Assembly (NCBI RefSeq): GCF_900107435.1
Contig: NZ_FNPZ01000002.1
Coordinates: forward strand, 372,001-436,000
Direction: 5' to 3'
From: Herbiconiux ginsengi
Lineage (GTDB): Bacteria; Actinomycetota; Actinomycetes; Actinomycetales; Microbacteriaceae
Length of the DNA stretch: 64,000 nucleotides
In this document: one piece after another, positions 16,170 to 23,994 of the stretch
Layout: each line of letters begins with the position of its first letter
Position numbering within the stretch: the first letter of the stretch is position 1
Notes under the pieces: model-generated
The model's database searches: none
The model's input: only the letters and a program-made list of their open reading frames with translations
Told to the model about the DNA's origin: nothing
Translations under genes and position numbers: made by a program

Positions 16170-16976
16170 CTACCTTCCGTATCCGTAGTCGGTGCTGAGT
16201 CCCTGCTGAGGCGGCACGTGCCCGCGACCCGGCGTCGAGCTACCGGGTTCGGGTGCCCGGATCTCGGTCGCGCTCGTAGGGAAGTTGAGCTTGTTCAGGT
16301 CGACGATGCGCTGCAGCTCCGGGTGCAACTGAGGCGGCGCGGCCGGCCGTCTGTCGATCGGCTCGATGGCCTTCGACAGCACAGCAGCCAGCTGGGTGTT
16401 GCTTCCCGTGTCCTGGCTGTGGAACCGTGCTGCGACGAACTCGTCGCGCAGCGGCGAGCCAACTCTGAAAGCGTCGGTGTCGATCCGGTAGCCGGCGTTC
16501 TCGGCGAGCTGAGAGAAGAACACGAACTGCGTGCGAGTGTTGCCCTCGCGGAAGCTGTGGATGACGTTCAACTCGCCCCATCGTTCTGCGAGCTCGTCGA
16601 CGAACGCGGCCTTGTCGAGGCCGCGGAGGAAGTCTTTGCTCGCCAGCTTCCTGTACTCGGCGTGAGCCGCTTCGGTCAGGGTGGGGCCGGCCGGGTAGTA
16701 CGAGTGCCCGTCCTTCGACATGAAACCCACGGGGCCCACGCGCTCCTCTCCCGCCCACTCATAGACGTCTTGGAAGATGTGCCGGTGGATGGCCTTCATG
16801 TGGTCATAGTCGAACGTCGCCGGCAGAGGTGCGTCGGCCAGCTCGACGAGCCGCACGTGCGCCTGGGCCTCTTCGTAGCGGCGCAACTGATCGCCATCGG
16901 TGATGCCCTCGACGTTCCTTAAGACGGAAGTACCTGGGATGAAATAGTCATCCCAGGTACGAAAGCCCTTCGCCAC
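16170..16976 (-). CDS. Fic domain protein, toxin of a VbhA/VbhT-like pair
   Basis: 268 residues. The Fic signature HSFREGNTR (residues 140-148) keeps His140, the acidic-Gly-Asn anion hole and Arg148 needed for AMP transfer from ATP to a target hydroxyl. Upstream is the flap region (FMSKDGHSYYPAG). No N-terminal inhibitory helix is evident, so regulation probably comes from the small protein encoded just before it (class I Fic arrangement). The C-terminal 70 residues are Pro-rich and unassigned. It begins 2 bases after the antitoxin stop and is followed by the recombinase. Known relatives AMPylate GyrB/ParE; the target here is not known. Confidence 0.9.
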   Translation of the reverse strand: MAKGFRTWDDYFIPGTSVLRNVEGITDGDQLRRYEEAQAHVRLVELADAPLPATFDYDHMKAIHRHIFQDVYEWAGEERVGPVGFMSKDGHSYYPAGPTLTEAAHAEYRKLASKDFLRGLDKAAFVDELAERWGELNVIHSFREGNTRTQFVFFSQLAENAGYRIDTDAFRVGSPLRDEFVAARFHSQDTGSNTQLAAVLSKAIEPIDRRPAAPPQLHPELQRIVDLNKLNFPTSATEIRAPEPGSSTPGRGHVPPQQGLSTDYGYGR

Positions 16977-16978
16977 AG

Positions 16979-17188
16979 TTAGCGGGTGCCGAGAAGCTGC
17001 GCCTTCACGAGCGCTGCAGCCTCATCCCCCGTGACCTCACCTGCAGCCAGTCGCCGGCTGATCGCCCGCACGGCGGGGTCGGTGACCTCGTGGCCGGCCG
17101 CTCCGAGAGCGGCGTCAGCGAAGCTCATCCGGCGCTCCACGTCGGCCTCGTCGACGACGGGTGCGGTGCGTGCATTCGCGATGCTCAT
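16979..17188 (-). CDS. VbhA-like antitoxin
   Basis: 69 residues, directly upstream of fic with a 2-base gap. The sequence fits the antitoxin VbhA helical domain: an N-terminal Ala-rich helix (ERRMSFADAALGAAGHEV), then TDPAVRAISRRLAAGEVTGDEA, the usual second half with a GEIxxDEA-like motif. The classical inhibitory (S/T)xxxE(G/N) is not obvious; the aligned residues read LGAAGH, so the clashing Glu may be lost or displaced to GHE. A short inverted repeat CTGGT/ACCAG (17201-17214) just upstream could serve autoregulation. Confidence 0.82.
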   Translation of the reverse strand: MSIANARTAPVVDEADVERRMSFADAALGAAGHEVTDPAVRAISRRLAAGEVTGDEAAALVKAQLLGTR

Positions 17189-17200
17189 GGCGGCTCCAAT

Positions 17201-17214
17201 CTGGTTGCCACCAG
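17201..17214. promoter_or_regulatory. Short inverted repeat before the antitoxin gene
   Basis: CTGGT-TGCC-ACCAG, perfect 5-bp arms, centred about 20 bases upstream of the antitoxin start. Toxin-antitoxin units commonly autoregulate through such sites; this is positional inference. Confidence 0.3.
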
Positions 17215-17221
17215 TCTACCG

Positions 17222-17290
17222 GATCTGTTCAAAAACCTCTAGGAGCAGGTTTCGGCCGATTTGACTTCGGTAATGGGTTTTGAACAGATC
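17222..17290. repeat. Inverted repeat upstream of the antitoxin-Fic-recombinase unit
   Basis: Perfect 13-bp arms GATCTGTTCAAAA (17222-17234) and TTTTGAACAGATC (17278-17290), nearly 16 bp if one extra A is allowed, separated by about 43 bases. The TGTTC ends resemble recombinase half-sites in general form. It could be part of a res site for the neighbouring serine recombinase or an element end. Confidence 0.5.
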
Positions 17291-17315
17291 GCGACCCTCC
17301 TGAAATCAAGGGCGA

Positions 17316-17337
17316 AGCAGGTCGACGTCGACCTGCT
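17316..17337. repeat. Perfect 22-bp palindrome
   Basis: AGCAGGTCGAC followed directly by its exact reverse complement. It lies 26 bases beyond the right arm of the inverted repeat at 17222-17290 and upstream of the IF2_N-like gene start. It is a candidate operator or recombinase subsite. Confidence 0.5.
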
Positions 17338-17404
17338 CGCAAACGATCGTTATTGGCAGTCGACATCCGTGGGAAGCTATCGCCCAACGAAACGAGGGGG
17401 CGAG

Positions 17405-17629
17405 GTGGCGAGAAAGCCGCGCGTGCACGAAGTGACGTCAGAGCTCGGTGTCGACGTCAAGGTGGCGATGGCCACCTTGAGAAGCATGGGGGTGTTCGTC
17501 AAAGGGCCGAGCAGCTCGATAGAGCCGCCGGTCGCCCGCCGGCTTCGGGAAGCTCTGATCGCTGGTGGACACACCTTGCCACCCTCCGCCGAGCAGCGGA
17601 TGAGATCGCGAACCTCGGCCTCACGCTAG
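17405..17629 (+). pseudogene. Truncated gene with IF2_N-like domain
   Basis: From a GTG preceded by GAGGGGGCGAG the product starts like a translation initiation factor IF-2 N-terminal domain ([16 protein letters not shown], then [21 protein letters not shown]), a module also found in unrelated actinobacterial and mobile-element proteins. After about 55 residues (REALIAGG) the sequence changes abruptly into out-of-frame DNA of an SDR gene and stops. The real gene has therefore lost its 3' part at about 17572. True infB is much larger, so this is not the initiation factor itself. Confidence 0.6.
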
Positions 17630-18294
17630 GCGGCGTGTTGAACAATGCCGGCATCATGCCGACGACACCGGCTAAGTCGAAGCAGCGCTGGGATTCGGCA
17701 TTCGCAACCAACCATCTCGGGCCCCTCGCTTTCACTGAGGCGCTCATTCCTGTTCTGCCAGACGGGGCGAATGTGGTCTTCATTGCTTCGGCGGTGGAGG
17801 ACCCGGAACGCAAGATCGCCGTGCAGGCCGGATTCCGCGGCAGCCGGTTCATCTCCGCGGAGGCAGCCGCCCGCGGGGAGTACGCCCCCGGCGGATCCAC
17901 CCATGCGGGAGCGGATGCGTATGCAACCTCCAAGCAGGGAGCTCTCGCCACGGTGTTCAGCCTCGCGCGTGAGATTCCGCGGCTGCATTTTCGCGCCGTT
18001 GAGCCTGGCGTGAACCCGGGCTCGAACCTCGCTCGCGATATGGCAGCACCGATCCGCGTGCTCAGTAGGGTTCTCGCGCCCGTTATGGTTCTCATGCCTT
18101 ACTATTCGACCCCGAAGCGCGCCGCGAAAGTCATCTCCACCGTCCTTACCGACCCGTCAACGGCCACCGGCATCTACTACGACGAGAACGGCAAGCCTAT
18201 GCAGGCCTCCAAGCAGGTCAGCGACCCTGCCTACGCCGACTGGTACGTGACGGAAAGCCGCGAGCTACTCGCTACCGTCCCCGCGGGGAAGTAG
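17575..18294 (+). pseudogene. 5'-truncated short-chain dehydrogenase
   Basis: Protein-like from [17 protein letters not shown] through [16 protein letters not shown], the catalytic region GADAYATSKQGALATVF (YxxxK) and a complete C-terminus. The Rossmann half with TGxxxGIG and the first strands is absent. The sequence before it belongs to another gene in another frame, so the 5' half was replaced at about 17572. The in-frame ATG at 17656 would give a protein without the cofactor site. It marks the right edge of the accessory patch. Confidence 0.8.
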
Positions 18295-18466
18295 CAGCCG
18301 TGTCGAACGATCGATCTGGTTGCGGGATCGGCGAGTCGTGAGTTTCGACGGCGACCAATCTGACGATCTCCGCGATGATGAACGTGACCACGCCCGCGAG
18401 CGGAAGCAGACCCACGATCCGATTCGGCTCCTCGAGGGATCGTCCCGCTGTGTACTCCGGTGTCAT
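18272..18466 (-). CDS. Small single-helix membrane protein
   Basis: 64 residues: a short polar start (MTPEYTAGRSLEEPNR), one hydrophobic helix (IVGLLPLAGVVTFIIAEIVRL) and a polar tail. A good ribosome-binding site (AGGGGGA) precedes the ATG. It follows the DHFR-like gene by 38 bases on the same strand and overlaps the 3' end of the SDR pseudogene by 23 bases. No family recognised. Confidence 0.45.
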   Translation of the reverse strand: MTPEYTAGRSLEEPNRIVGLLPLAGVVTFIIAEIVRLVAVETHDSPIPQPDRSFDTAATSPRGR

Positions 18467-18504
18467 CCGTTCCCCCTGGACCCGCTCCTGCATGGAGCCC
18501 TCCG

Positions 18505-19161
18505 CTATCGGCGGGTGAAGACGTAGTGCACCACGCCCGAGGGCGACGCCGTGACCTCGAGATCGAAGCGCTCCTCGAGGCCCTCGAGGCCGTCCCACAA
18601 CCGCACCCCGCGCCCGAGCACGATCGGCACGACCACGATGTGCAGGTGATCGACGAGATCGGCCGCAAGGAAGTCGCGCACCACGGTGGGACCGCCACCG
18701 AGGCGCACATCCTGCCCGGCCGCCAAATCGGTCGCCAACGCGAGGGCGTCGCGCGGTGGCAGGTCACGAAAGAGGAACGTCGTCTCCCCCACCGCGAGGT
18801 CCGGGCGCGTGTGATGGGTCAGCACCACCACCGGGCTGTGGAAAGGTGGTTCCTCGCCCCACCACCCGCGCCACGACTCGTCCTCCCAGGCGCCGAGCTG
18901 CGGCCCGAACTTGCGCCGGCCCATGATCTCAGCACCGATCCCCCGGTTGGTGGCGGCCGCGAAGGCGTCGTCGACGCCCCGCGTGCCCGACCCGACCGCT
19001 TCGGAGTCGTGACCGCTCATGCTCACGAAGGTGCTTGTCGGGAAGAACCACTCCATCAGACGGCCACCGGCATGGCCGAACGGCGTCTCGAGGGCCTGGC
19101 CCTCCCCGGTGGCGAAACCGTCGATCGAGACGGCGAGGTTGTGCACCCTGAGCTTTGTCAT
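18505..19161 (-). CDS. Dihydrofolate reductase family protein (RibD C-terminal fold)
   Basis: 218 residues of the DHFR/RibD_C reductase superfamily. The start MTKLRVHNLAVSIDGFATG is the typical first strand and substrate loop. The NADPH-binding part shows EIMGRRKF, VVVLTHH, DVRLGGGPTVVRDFLAA and LVDHLHIVVVPIVLGRGVRL. Members next to no riboflavin genes, as here, are usually uncharacterised NADPH-dependent reductases rather than true folA. Convergent with the SDR remnant; a small membrane protein follows. Confidence 0.88.
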   Translation of the reverse strand: MTKLRVHNLAVSIDGFATGEGQALETPFGHAGGRLMEWFFPTSTFVSMSGHDSEAVGSGTRGVDDAFAAATNRGIGAEIMGRRKFGPQLGAWEDESWRGWWGEEPPFHSPVVVLTHHTRPDLAVGETTFLFRDLPPRDALALATDLAAGQDVRLGGGPTVVRDFLAADLVDHLHIVVVPIVLGRGVRLWDGLEGLEERFDLEVTASPSGVVHYVFTRR

Positions 19162-19207
19162 ACCATCACGCTACCAGGATGTGAACACTGTCAACATCAC
19201 TCGGTGC

Positions 19208-19579
19208 TCACGCGGCGGGCCCCACGAGAACGGCGAACACCGTGAGCACTCCCCCGATGATGAACAGGGCGGTGCCGAGCTGCATCGTTCGGGTCTTGTT
19301 GCGATCGGCGGTGGGCACGTCGACCTCGAGGATCGGGCATCCCGACCACCCGATCAGGCCGAGGCTCCCGGCGACCATCAGCGCTCCGACCCACCAGATC
19401 GCCTCATCCAGGCCACCGAGTTGTGCGGGCCGCCACCCGGAGGCGAGCAGCGGACCGAGGAAGAGGGCCACGGAGGCGACGGCGGCGGCGAACCAGATGG
19501 TTCCCGTCCGCATGATCCGTTTGACGTTCTTCTCCGGTGTCATCAGCTCGTGCAGGGCACCGGTCTCCCTGCTCGTCAT
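19208..19579 (-). CDS. Small membrane protein, three helices
   Basis: About 123 residues with three hydrophobic helices (TIWFAAAVASVALFLGPLLA, IWWVGALMVAGSLGLIGW, TALFIIGGVLTVFAVLVG) and polar loops. Start choice is open: the ATG at 19579, a GTG four codons earlier with GGGAG at suitable distance, or an ATG twelve codons later. No family assigned. It lies after the MFS gene on the same strand with 71 bases between. Confidence 0.6.
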   Translation of the reverse strand: MTSRETGALHELMTPEKNVKRIMRTGTIWFAAAVASVALFLGPLLASGWRPAQLGGLDEAIWWVGALMVAGSLGLIGWSGCPILEVDVPTADRNKTRTMQLGTALFIIGGVLTVFAVLVGPAA

Positions 19580-19650
19580 GTGCGTCGCCACGTCGGGCCA
19601 ACTCCCTTCTGTTCGTTCTGTTCGTGCGTCGATCCGCCGACGCCCACCAG

Positions 19651-21162
19651 TCAGCTCGGCGTCGAGGCGTCGAGCTCGTCGAAGTCGTCCACTCCCGCTG
19701 CAGCGGCGTCGCGGCGGCGGGCACGCAATGACGGCGCGACCAGCGCGGCGAGGATCGCGAGCACCCCGACGCCCGCCGACACCCAGAATCCGATCGTGAA
19801 CGCATCGTCGGTGGGCGCGCCCTGCGCCGTGACGTTCGACGAGATGAGCGCGGCGATGACCGCGGTTCCGATGCTCGATCCGACGGTGCGGATCACGGTG
19901 TTGGCGCTGATCGCCTCGCCGGTCTGGGCGGCGGGCACGCTCTCGACGATCGCATTCGAGGTCGCCGCGAGAGCCATGCCGATGCCGATGCCCGTGAGCA
20001 CGCCCGAGACCACGATCTGCCACGCCTCGGAGTGCCCGAGAGCCGGGATGAGGAAGGCCACCGTCACCGCGATGCCGCCGACGATCATCGGGATCTTCGG
20101 CCCGATGCGGCGGATCAGGATGCCGGCGACGACACCCGAGATGACCATGGCGACAACGGTCGGCAGCAGGAACAAGCCCGCTTCGGTCACTGACTTGCCG
20201 AAGCCGTAGCCGAGCACCGTCGGCAGCTGCAGCAGCGTAGGCACCAGGATGAAGGTGCCGAACATCGCGAAACCGAAGGCGAGCGCGACGATATGGGCGG
20301 TCCAGACCCCGCGGTGCTTGAACAAGCGCATGTCGATCAGCGGGTTCTTGACCCGCAGTTCGACGAACACGAACACGACGAGCGCGACTCCCCCGAGCAC
20401 GAGCAGGCCGATGGTCTTGCCGTCGCCCCAGCCCCACTTCTCGCCTTCGCTGATGGCCAGCAGCACGGCCACGAGTCCGACCGAGAGGATGCCGGTGCCG
20501 AGCACGTCGAGGCGCCCGGGCGTACGCACCGGCGACTCGGGGATGCCGAAGATCGCGCCGAGCAGGGCGATGGCCACCAGAACTGCGGGAAGCCAGAACA
20601 GCCAGTGCCACGACAGGGCCTCGACGATGGGACCGGCGGCCACGATCCCGACGCCGGCGCCGATGCCGAAGATGGCCGAGAGCAGACCGATGGTCACACT
20701 CACGCGCTCTCGGGGCAGCTCGTCGCGCACGATGCCGATCGACAGAGGCAACACTGCTCCGGCGGCTCCCTGGAGGATGCGGCCGACGATCAGCACGCCG
20801 AGGTTCGGTGCGAGCGCGGCGATCACGGTGCCGATGAGCAGAAGCGCGAGCACGACGATGATGACCTTGCGCTTACCCACCATGTCGCCGAGACGCCCGA
20901 GGATCGGCGTGAGCACGGCGGCCGAGAGCAGGTAGGCGGTGAGCACCCAGCTCGCATCCGCCGTCGCGACGCCCAGATCGTCGCCGATGGTGCCGAGGGC
21001 CGGGGCCACCAACGACTGCAGAACCGCGAACGACAGACCGCCCAGCGAGAGGAACAGGATGATGGCGGTACTGCGGGTGCGCGGCCCTTTCGCCACCGGG
21101 GTCGCCGACCCCGGGTGAGTCGGAACCGATCCCGAGGCGGGGCTCTGTGCTGGGGCGGACAT
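19651..21162 (-). CDS. MFS drug-efflux transporter (DHA2-like)
   Basis: 503 residues with about 14 hydrophobic helices. It shows MFS motif A-like GRLGDMVGKRKVIIV after helix 2 and motif C-like GPIVEALSWHWLFW in the helix 5/6 region, as in DHA2 multidrug exporters. The N-terminus is a Pro/Ser-rich cytoplasmic tail; the start MSAPAQS is preceded by GAGGAG. Divergent from a TetR regulator with a 119-base shared promoter region, the classic arrangement for a locally repressed exporter. Substrate unknown. Confidence 0.92.
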   Translation of the reverse strand: MSAPAQSPASGSVPTHPGSATPVAKGPRTRSTAIILFLSLGGLSFAVLQSLVAPALGTIGDDLGVATADASWVLTAYLLSAAVLTPILGRLGDMVGKRKVIIVVLALLLIGTVIAALAPNLGVLIVGRILQGAAGAVLPLSIGIVRDELPRERVSVTIGLLSAIFGIGAGVGIVAAGPIVEALSWHWLFWLPAVLVAIALLGAIFGIPESPVRTPGRLDVLGTGILSVGLVAVLLAISEGEKWGWGDGKTIGLLVLGGVALVVFVFVELRVKNPLIDMRLFKHRGVWTAHIVALAFGFAMFGTFILVPTLLQLPTVLGYGFGKSVTEAGLFLLPTVVAMVISGVVAGILIRRIGPKIPMIVGGIAVTVAFLIPALGHSEAWQIVVSGVLTGIGIGMALAATSNAIVESVPAAQTGEAISANTVIRTVGSSIGTAVIAALISSNVTAQGAPTDDAFTIGFWVSAGVGVLAILAALVAPSLRARRRDAAAAGVDDFDELDASTPS

Positions 21163-21281
21163 GCATCTCCTCGTCATGTAAGCAGTCGCTGACTTGACGA
21201 GTATTCCTTAACGTGCGTGAAGTGTCAACAAGGGTTTACTTTCAGATCCGACCGGGTACAGTAACTCGTGGGAAGTGGGAT
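21163..21281. promoter_or_regulatory. Divergent promoter region of MFS and TetR genes
   Basis: 119 bases between divergent starts, AT-richer than the flanks. It contains TTGAC and GTCAA in inverted orientation (about 21193-21229), which could be opposed -35 elements or operator halves. TetR proteins usually bind such intergenic sites; the exact operator is not resolved. Confidence 0.35.
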
Positions 21282-21941
21282 ATGACCAACCAGACACCCG
21301 GCGCGACAGATGCTCTCGCCGAGGCCGTGACCGGGGCGGACGACGAGCTCCTCCGCTCGGGCCGAGACGCCGCGGCGACCCGGCGCGCCCTCGTGCGCGC
21401 CGCCCGCCGCAGGTTCGCCACCGACGGCTACCGCGCCACCACCGTTCGCCAGATCGCGGCGGATGCGGGTGTGAACGTCGCTCTGATCAACCGCTATTTC
21501 GTCTCGAAGGACGGCCTGTTCGAGGCCTGCATGCTGCGGACATCCGACGAGCTCGACACGCGCACACCGAACCCCGCGACGAGCATCGACGACGTCATCG
21601 CCCGGCTCGTCGCGCACGTCGTGAACGCGCCCGACGGCGACGATCCGCTCCAACTGCTCCTGCTGCTGCGCTCCTCCGGCGACGAGAACGCCGACCGCAT
21701 CCGCCGCCGCACGCTCGAGCACTTCACCCAGCGACTCGCCGCCGCGGCCGGATGGGATGCCGACGATCCCGACACGGCCCCGGTGCTCCTGCGGGCACAG
21801 CTCGCCATCGCCACGATGCTGGGCGTGGTGATGCTCCGCACCTCCGCGGCGGTGCAGCCGGTCGCGTCCGCCGACTCCGACGACCTCAACGGTCCGCTCG
21901 GGCAGGTCTTCCGCGTGCTCCTGGCCGATCCGGATCACTGA
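21282..21941 (+). CDS. TetR family transcriptional regulator
   Basis: 219 residues. The N-terminal HTH is clear (ATRRALVRAARRRFATDGYR followed by ATTVRQIAADAGVNVALINRYFVSK). The C-terminal ligand domain (LLLLLRSSGDENADRIRRR ... AIATMLGVVMLRTS) resembles TetR_C regulators of drug exporters. The start is the ATG after GTGGGA; an open extension upstream runs into the promoter. It probably represses the divergent MFS gene and itself. Confidence 0.92.
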   Translation: MTNQTPGATDALAEAVTGADDELLRSGRDAAATRRALVRAARRRFATDGYRATTVRQIAADAGVNVALINRYFVSKDGLFEACMLRTSDELDTRTPNPATSIDDVIARLVAHVVNAPDGDDPLQLLLLLRSSGDENADRIRRRTLEHFTQRLAAAAGWDADDPDTAPVLLRAQLAIATMLGVVMLRTSAAVQPVASADSDDLNGPLGQVFRVLLADPDH

Positions 21942-22000
21942 CGGGCCGGTTCGCGCCCAGGCCGACGGGAGACCGCGACGACCCGACCGCCGGCTTTCGG

Positions 22001-23002
22001 TCAGATCGAGAGCATCGCCGCCCGGGCAGAGCGGTCTGCGAGCACGGCGAAGGCCTGAGCAAGCTCGGGTGGCCCGATGACGTCGACGGCCGCGTCGAAA
22101 CGCCCGAGCGACGCGGCGAGGGCGATCCACGACCAGGATCCCGCTTCGACGACGCAGCGGTCGGGGCCGAGGTCTTCGACCGTTCCGTCGCCGACGAATG
22201 GGAGCACCTCGCTCGCGGGTCGGTGGAGCACGACCTTGCCGAGGCAGGGCCAGCGGTCGGTTCGATCGGACCCTTTGAATCGCGCCGACACATAAGCCGC
22301 GACATCACCACCCGGAACCGCCTTGGGCGTGAAGCGGGGGCCGGTCGGGGTGCGCGGGGCGATCCGGTCGGCGCGGAAGATCCGCCAGTCCTCGCGCTCG
22401 AGATCCCACGCGACGAGGTACCAGCGGCCGTTCGAGGTGACGAGATGGTGGGGCTCCACCCGGCGGGCCGGGCGCGGAATCGCCGGCCCGCCTGGATCGG
22501 GAGAGTGCGACGCACGATCGTTCGCGTAGTCGAACCGCAACACCTCGTGGGCGCGAACGGCCGTCGACAACGCGATCAGCACATCCGGTGACACCGGATC
22601 GGATGCCGCGCCCGGGCCGCTCGGGAGGGCGGTGAACTCCACGGCATCCAGGCGATGACGCAGGCGCGAGGGCATGACCTGCCGCACGGTGGTCAGAGCG
22701 CGAACCGCCGCTTCGCCGATTCCCGCGCCGGTGGCGGTGGCCGCCTGCAGTGCGACAGCGAGGGCGACGACCTGGTCGTCGTCGAAGAGCAGCGGAGGCA
22801 GCTCGCTGCCTGCATCGAGGCGGTAGCCGCCATCCGGCCCCATCGTGGCCTCGATGCGGTATCCCATCTCGCGGAGCCGGTCGATGTCGCGACGCACCGT
22901 CCGATGGCTGATGCCGAGGCGCCCCGCCAGCACCGCGCCCGGCCAGTCCCGCCGGGTCTGGAGCAGCGACAGCAGGGTGAGCAGTCGCGAGGTCGTCGTC
23001 AT
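22001..23002 (-). CDS. HTH-WYL domain transcriptional regulator
   Basis: 333 residues. N-terminal HTH_11 (SRLLTLLSLLQTRRDWPG, then LAGRLGISHRTVRRDIDRL), a wing (GYRIEATMGPDGGYRL), a linker and a central WYL-type domain (VEPHHLVTSNGRWYLVAWDL). The C-terminal WCX-like region follows (VVEAGSWSWIALAASLGRFD). WYL regulators sense ligands or DNA ends in various pathways. It is divergent from the VOC gene at 23104 with 101 bases between, a common pairing in Actinobacteria, so that gene is a likely target. Confidence 0.92.
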   Translation of the reverse strand: MTTTSRLLTLLSLLQTRRDWPGAVLAGRLGISHRTVRRDIDRLREMGYRIEATMGPDGGYRLDAGSELPPLLFDDDQVVALAVALQAATATGAGIGEAAVRALTTVRQVMPSRLRHRLDAVEFTALPSGPGAASDPVSPDVLIALSTAVRAHEVLRFDYANDRASHSPDPGGPAIPRPARRVEPHHLVTSNGRWYLVAWDLEREDWRIFRADRIAPRTPTGPRFTPKAVPGGDVAAYVSARFKGSDRTDRWPCLGKVVLHRPASEVLPFVGDGTVEDLGPDRCVVEAGSWSWIALAASLGRFDAAVDVIGPPELAQAFAVLADRSARAAMLSI

Positions 23003-23103
23003 GTTCTCGATCCTAGATCGAGTCGAGGACCGAAACTGTCCTCCATAGCTGCGAGTGTGGACGGGCCGGGAGGCACCCGGCGTCCATCTCTCAAGGAGCA
23101 GAC

Positions 23104-23571
23104 ATGAGCATCACCACCACCACGCACCTCAACTTCCGCGGCGACGCCCGGGCGGCACTGGAGTTCTACCAGTCCGTGTTCGGCGGACGGATCACCATCG
23201 CGACATACGGCGACTTCGGGATGCCGGCCGGCGCACCCGGCGCCGACACGGTCGTCTTCGGTCAGGTGGAGAGCGCTGAGGGTTTCCGCGTCATGGCCTA
23301 CGACATCCCCGGGCAGGCCGGTGGCGATGCGGCGCGACCCGGCTCGACGCATCGCGAGAACGGCGTGACGATCACCGATCAGTCCTTCTTCGTCTCGGTG
23401 CGGGGAGAGACCCTCGAGGAGGTGCAGGCCTACTGGGACGCACTCTCCCGGGGCGCGTCGATCGTCGAGCCGCTTGCCGCCTCAGCCTGGAGCCCCGGCT
23501 TCGGCCTGCTCACCGACGCACTCGGTGTGACCTGGATCCTCGACGTCGCGACGGCCTCCGCGCCGGAGTGA
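23104..23571 (+). CDS. VOC family protein (PhnB/glyoxalase-like)
   Basis: 155 residues of the vicinal oxygen chelate fold. It begins TTHLNFRGDARAALEFYQSV, the characteristic PhnB-like start, and has the C-terminal pattern SPGFGLLTDALGVTWILDV. Ribosome-binding site AAGGAG precedes the ATG. Divergent from the WYL regulator. Such proteins may bind metals or small ligands; no specific reaction can be assigned. Confidence 0.88.
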   Translation: MSITTTTHLNFRGDARAALEFYQSVFGGRITIATYGDFGMPAGAPGADTVVFGQVESAEGFRVMAYDIPGQAGGDAARPGSTHRENGVTITDQSFFVSVRGETLEEVQAYWDALSRGASIVEPLAASAWSPGFGLLTDALGVTWILDVATASAPE

Positions 23572-23590
23572 CCCGGGCGCTCGAGGCCGA

Positions 23591-23941
23591 TCAGACCGAG
23601 GTGAGCAGTCCGGCCACCGCGTCGAGCGAGCCCGGTACGATCCGGTAGTACGCCCAGGTCGCGCGCTTCGAGCGGGTGAGGAAGCCGGCCTCGACGAGGA
23701 TCTTCAGGTGATGCGACACCGTGGGCTGCGACAGGCCGAGCGGTTCCGTGAGGTCGCAGACGCAGGCCTCGTCGTCGTCGTGCGCGGCGACCAATGACAG
23801 CAGCCGCAACCGGGCCGGATCGGCCAGCGCCTTCAAGGTGCGCGCCATCACCTCGGCTTGTTCGGCCGTCATCGCGTCGAGCGTGATCGGCGTGCAGCAG
23901 GCCGTGACGTCGGTGAGGGGCAGCAGTTCGGCAACGGGCAT
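23591..23941 (-). CDS. arsR: ArsR family arsenite-responsive repressor
   Basis: 116 residues from the ATG at 23941 (a TTG six codons earlier is also possible). Winged HTH with LKALADPARLRLLSLVAAH and CVCDLTEPLGLSQPTVSHHLKIL. With this start an N-terminal pair falls at Cys15-Cys16 (TACCTPI), and further cysteines are at 60 and 62 in the EACVCDL segment. Corynebacterium glutamicum ArsR binds As(III) through Cys15, Cys16 and Cys55, so this looks like the same sensor type. Divergent from arsC across a promoter with a clear palindrome. Confidence 0.93.
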   Translation of the reverse strand: MPVAELLPLTDVTACCTPITLDAMTAEQAEVMARTLKALADPARLRLLSLVAAHDDDEACVCDLTEPLGLSQPTVSHHLKILVEAGFLTRSKRATWAYYRIVPGSLDAVAGLLTSV

Positions 23942-23962
23942 GAGACCAGCATCGCACAAACA

Positions 23963-23992
23963 TTGACAACCGTCGATGTTTGTCGCGATACT
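23963..23992 (+). promoter_or_regulatory. Promoter of the ars operon
   Basis: Consensus -35 TTGACA (23963-23968) and -10 GATACT (23987-23992) with an 18-base spacer, reading towards arsC. The palindrome at 23995-24018 lies immediately downstream, where a bound ArsR would block initiation. Confidence 0.75.
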
Positions 23993-23994
23993 TC

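Noticed and set aside
17405-17629. Initiation factor IF-2
   Set aside because: Only an IF2_N-like domain of about 50 residues is present, in a truncated accessory gene; the true infB is expected beyond the right edge near rbfA.
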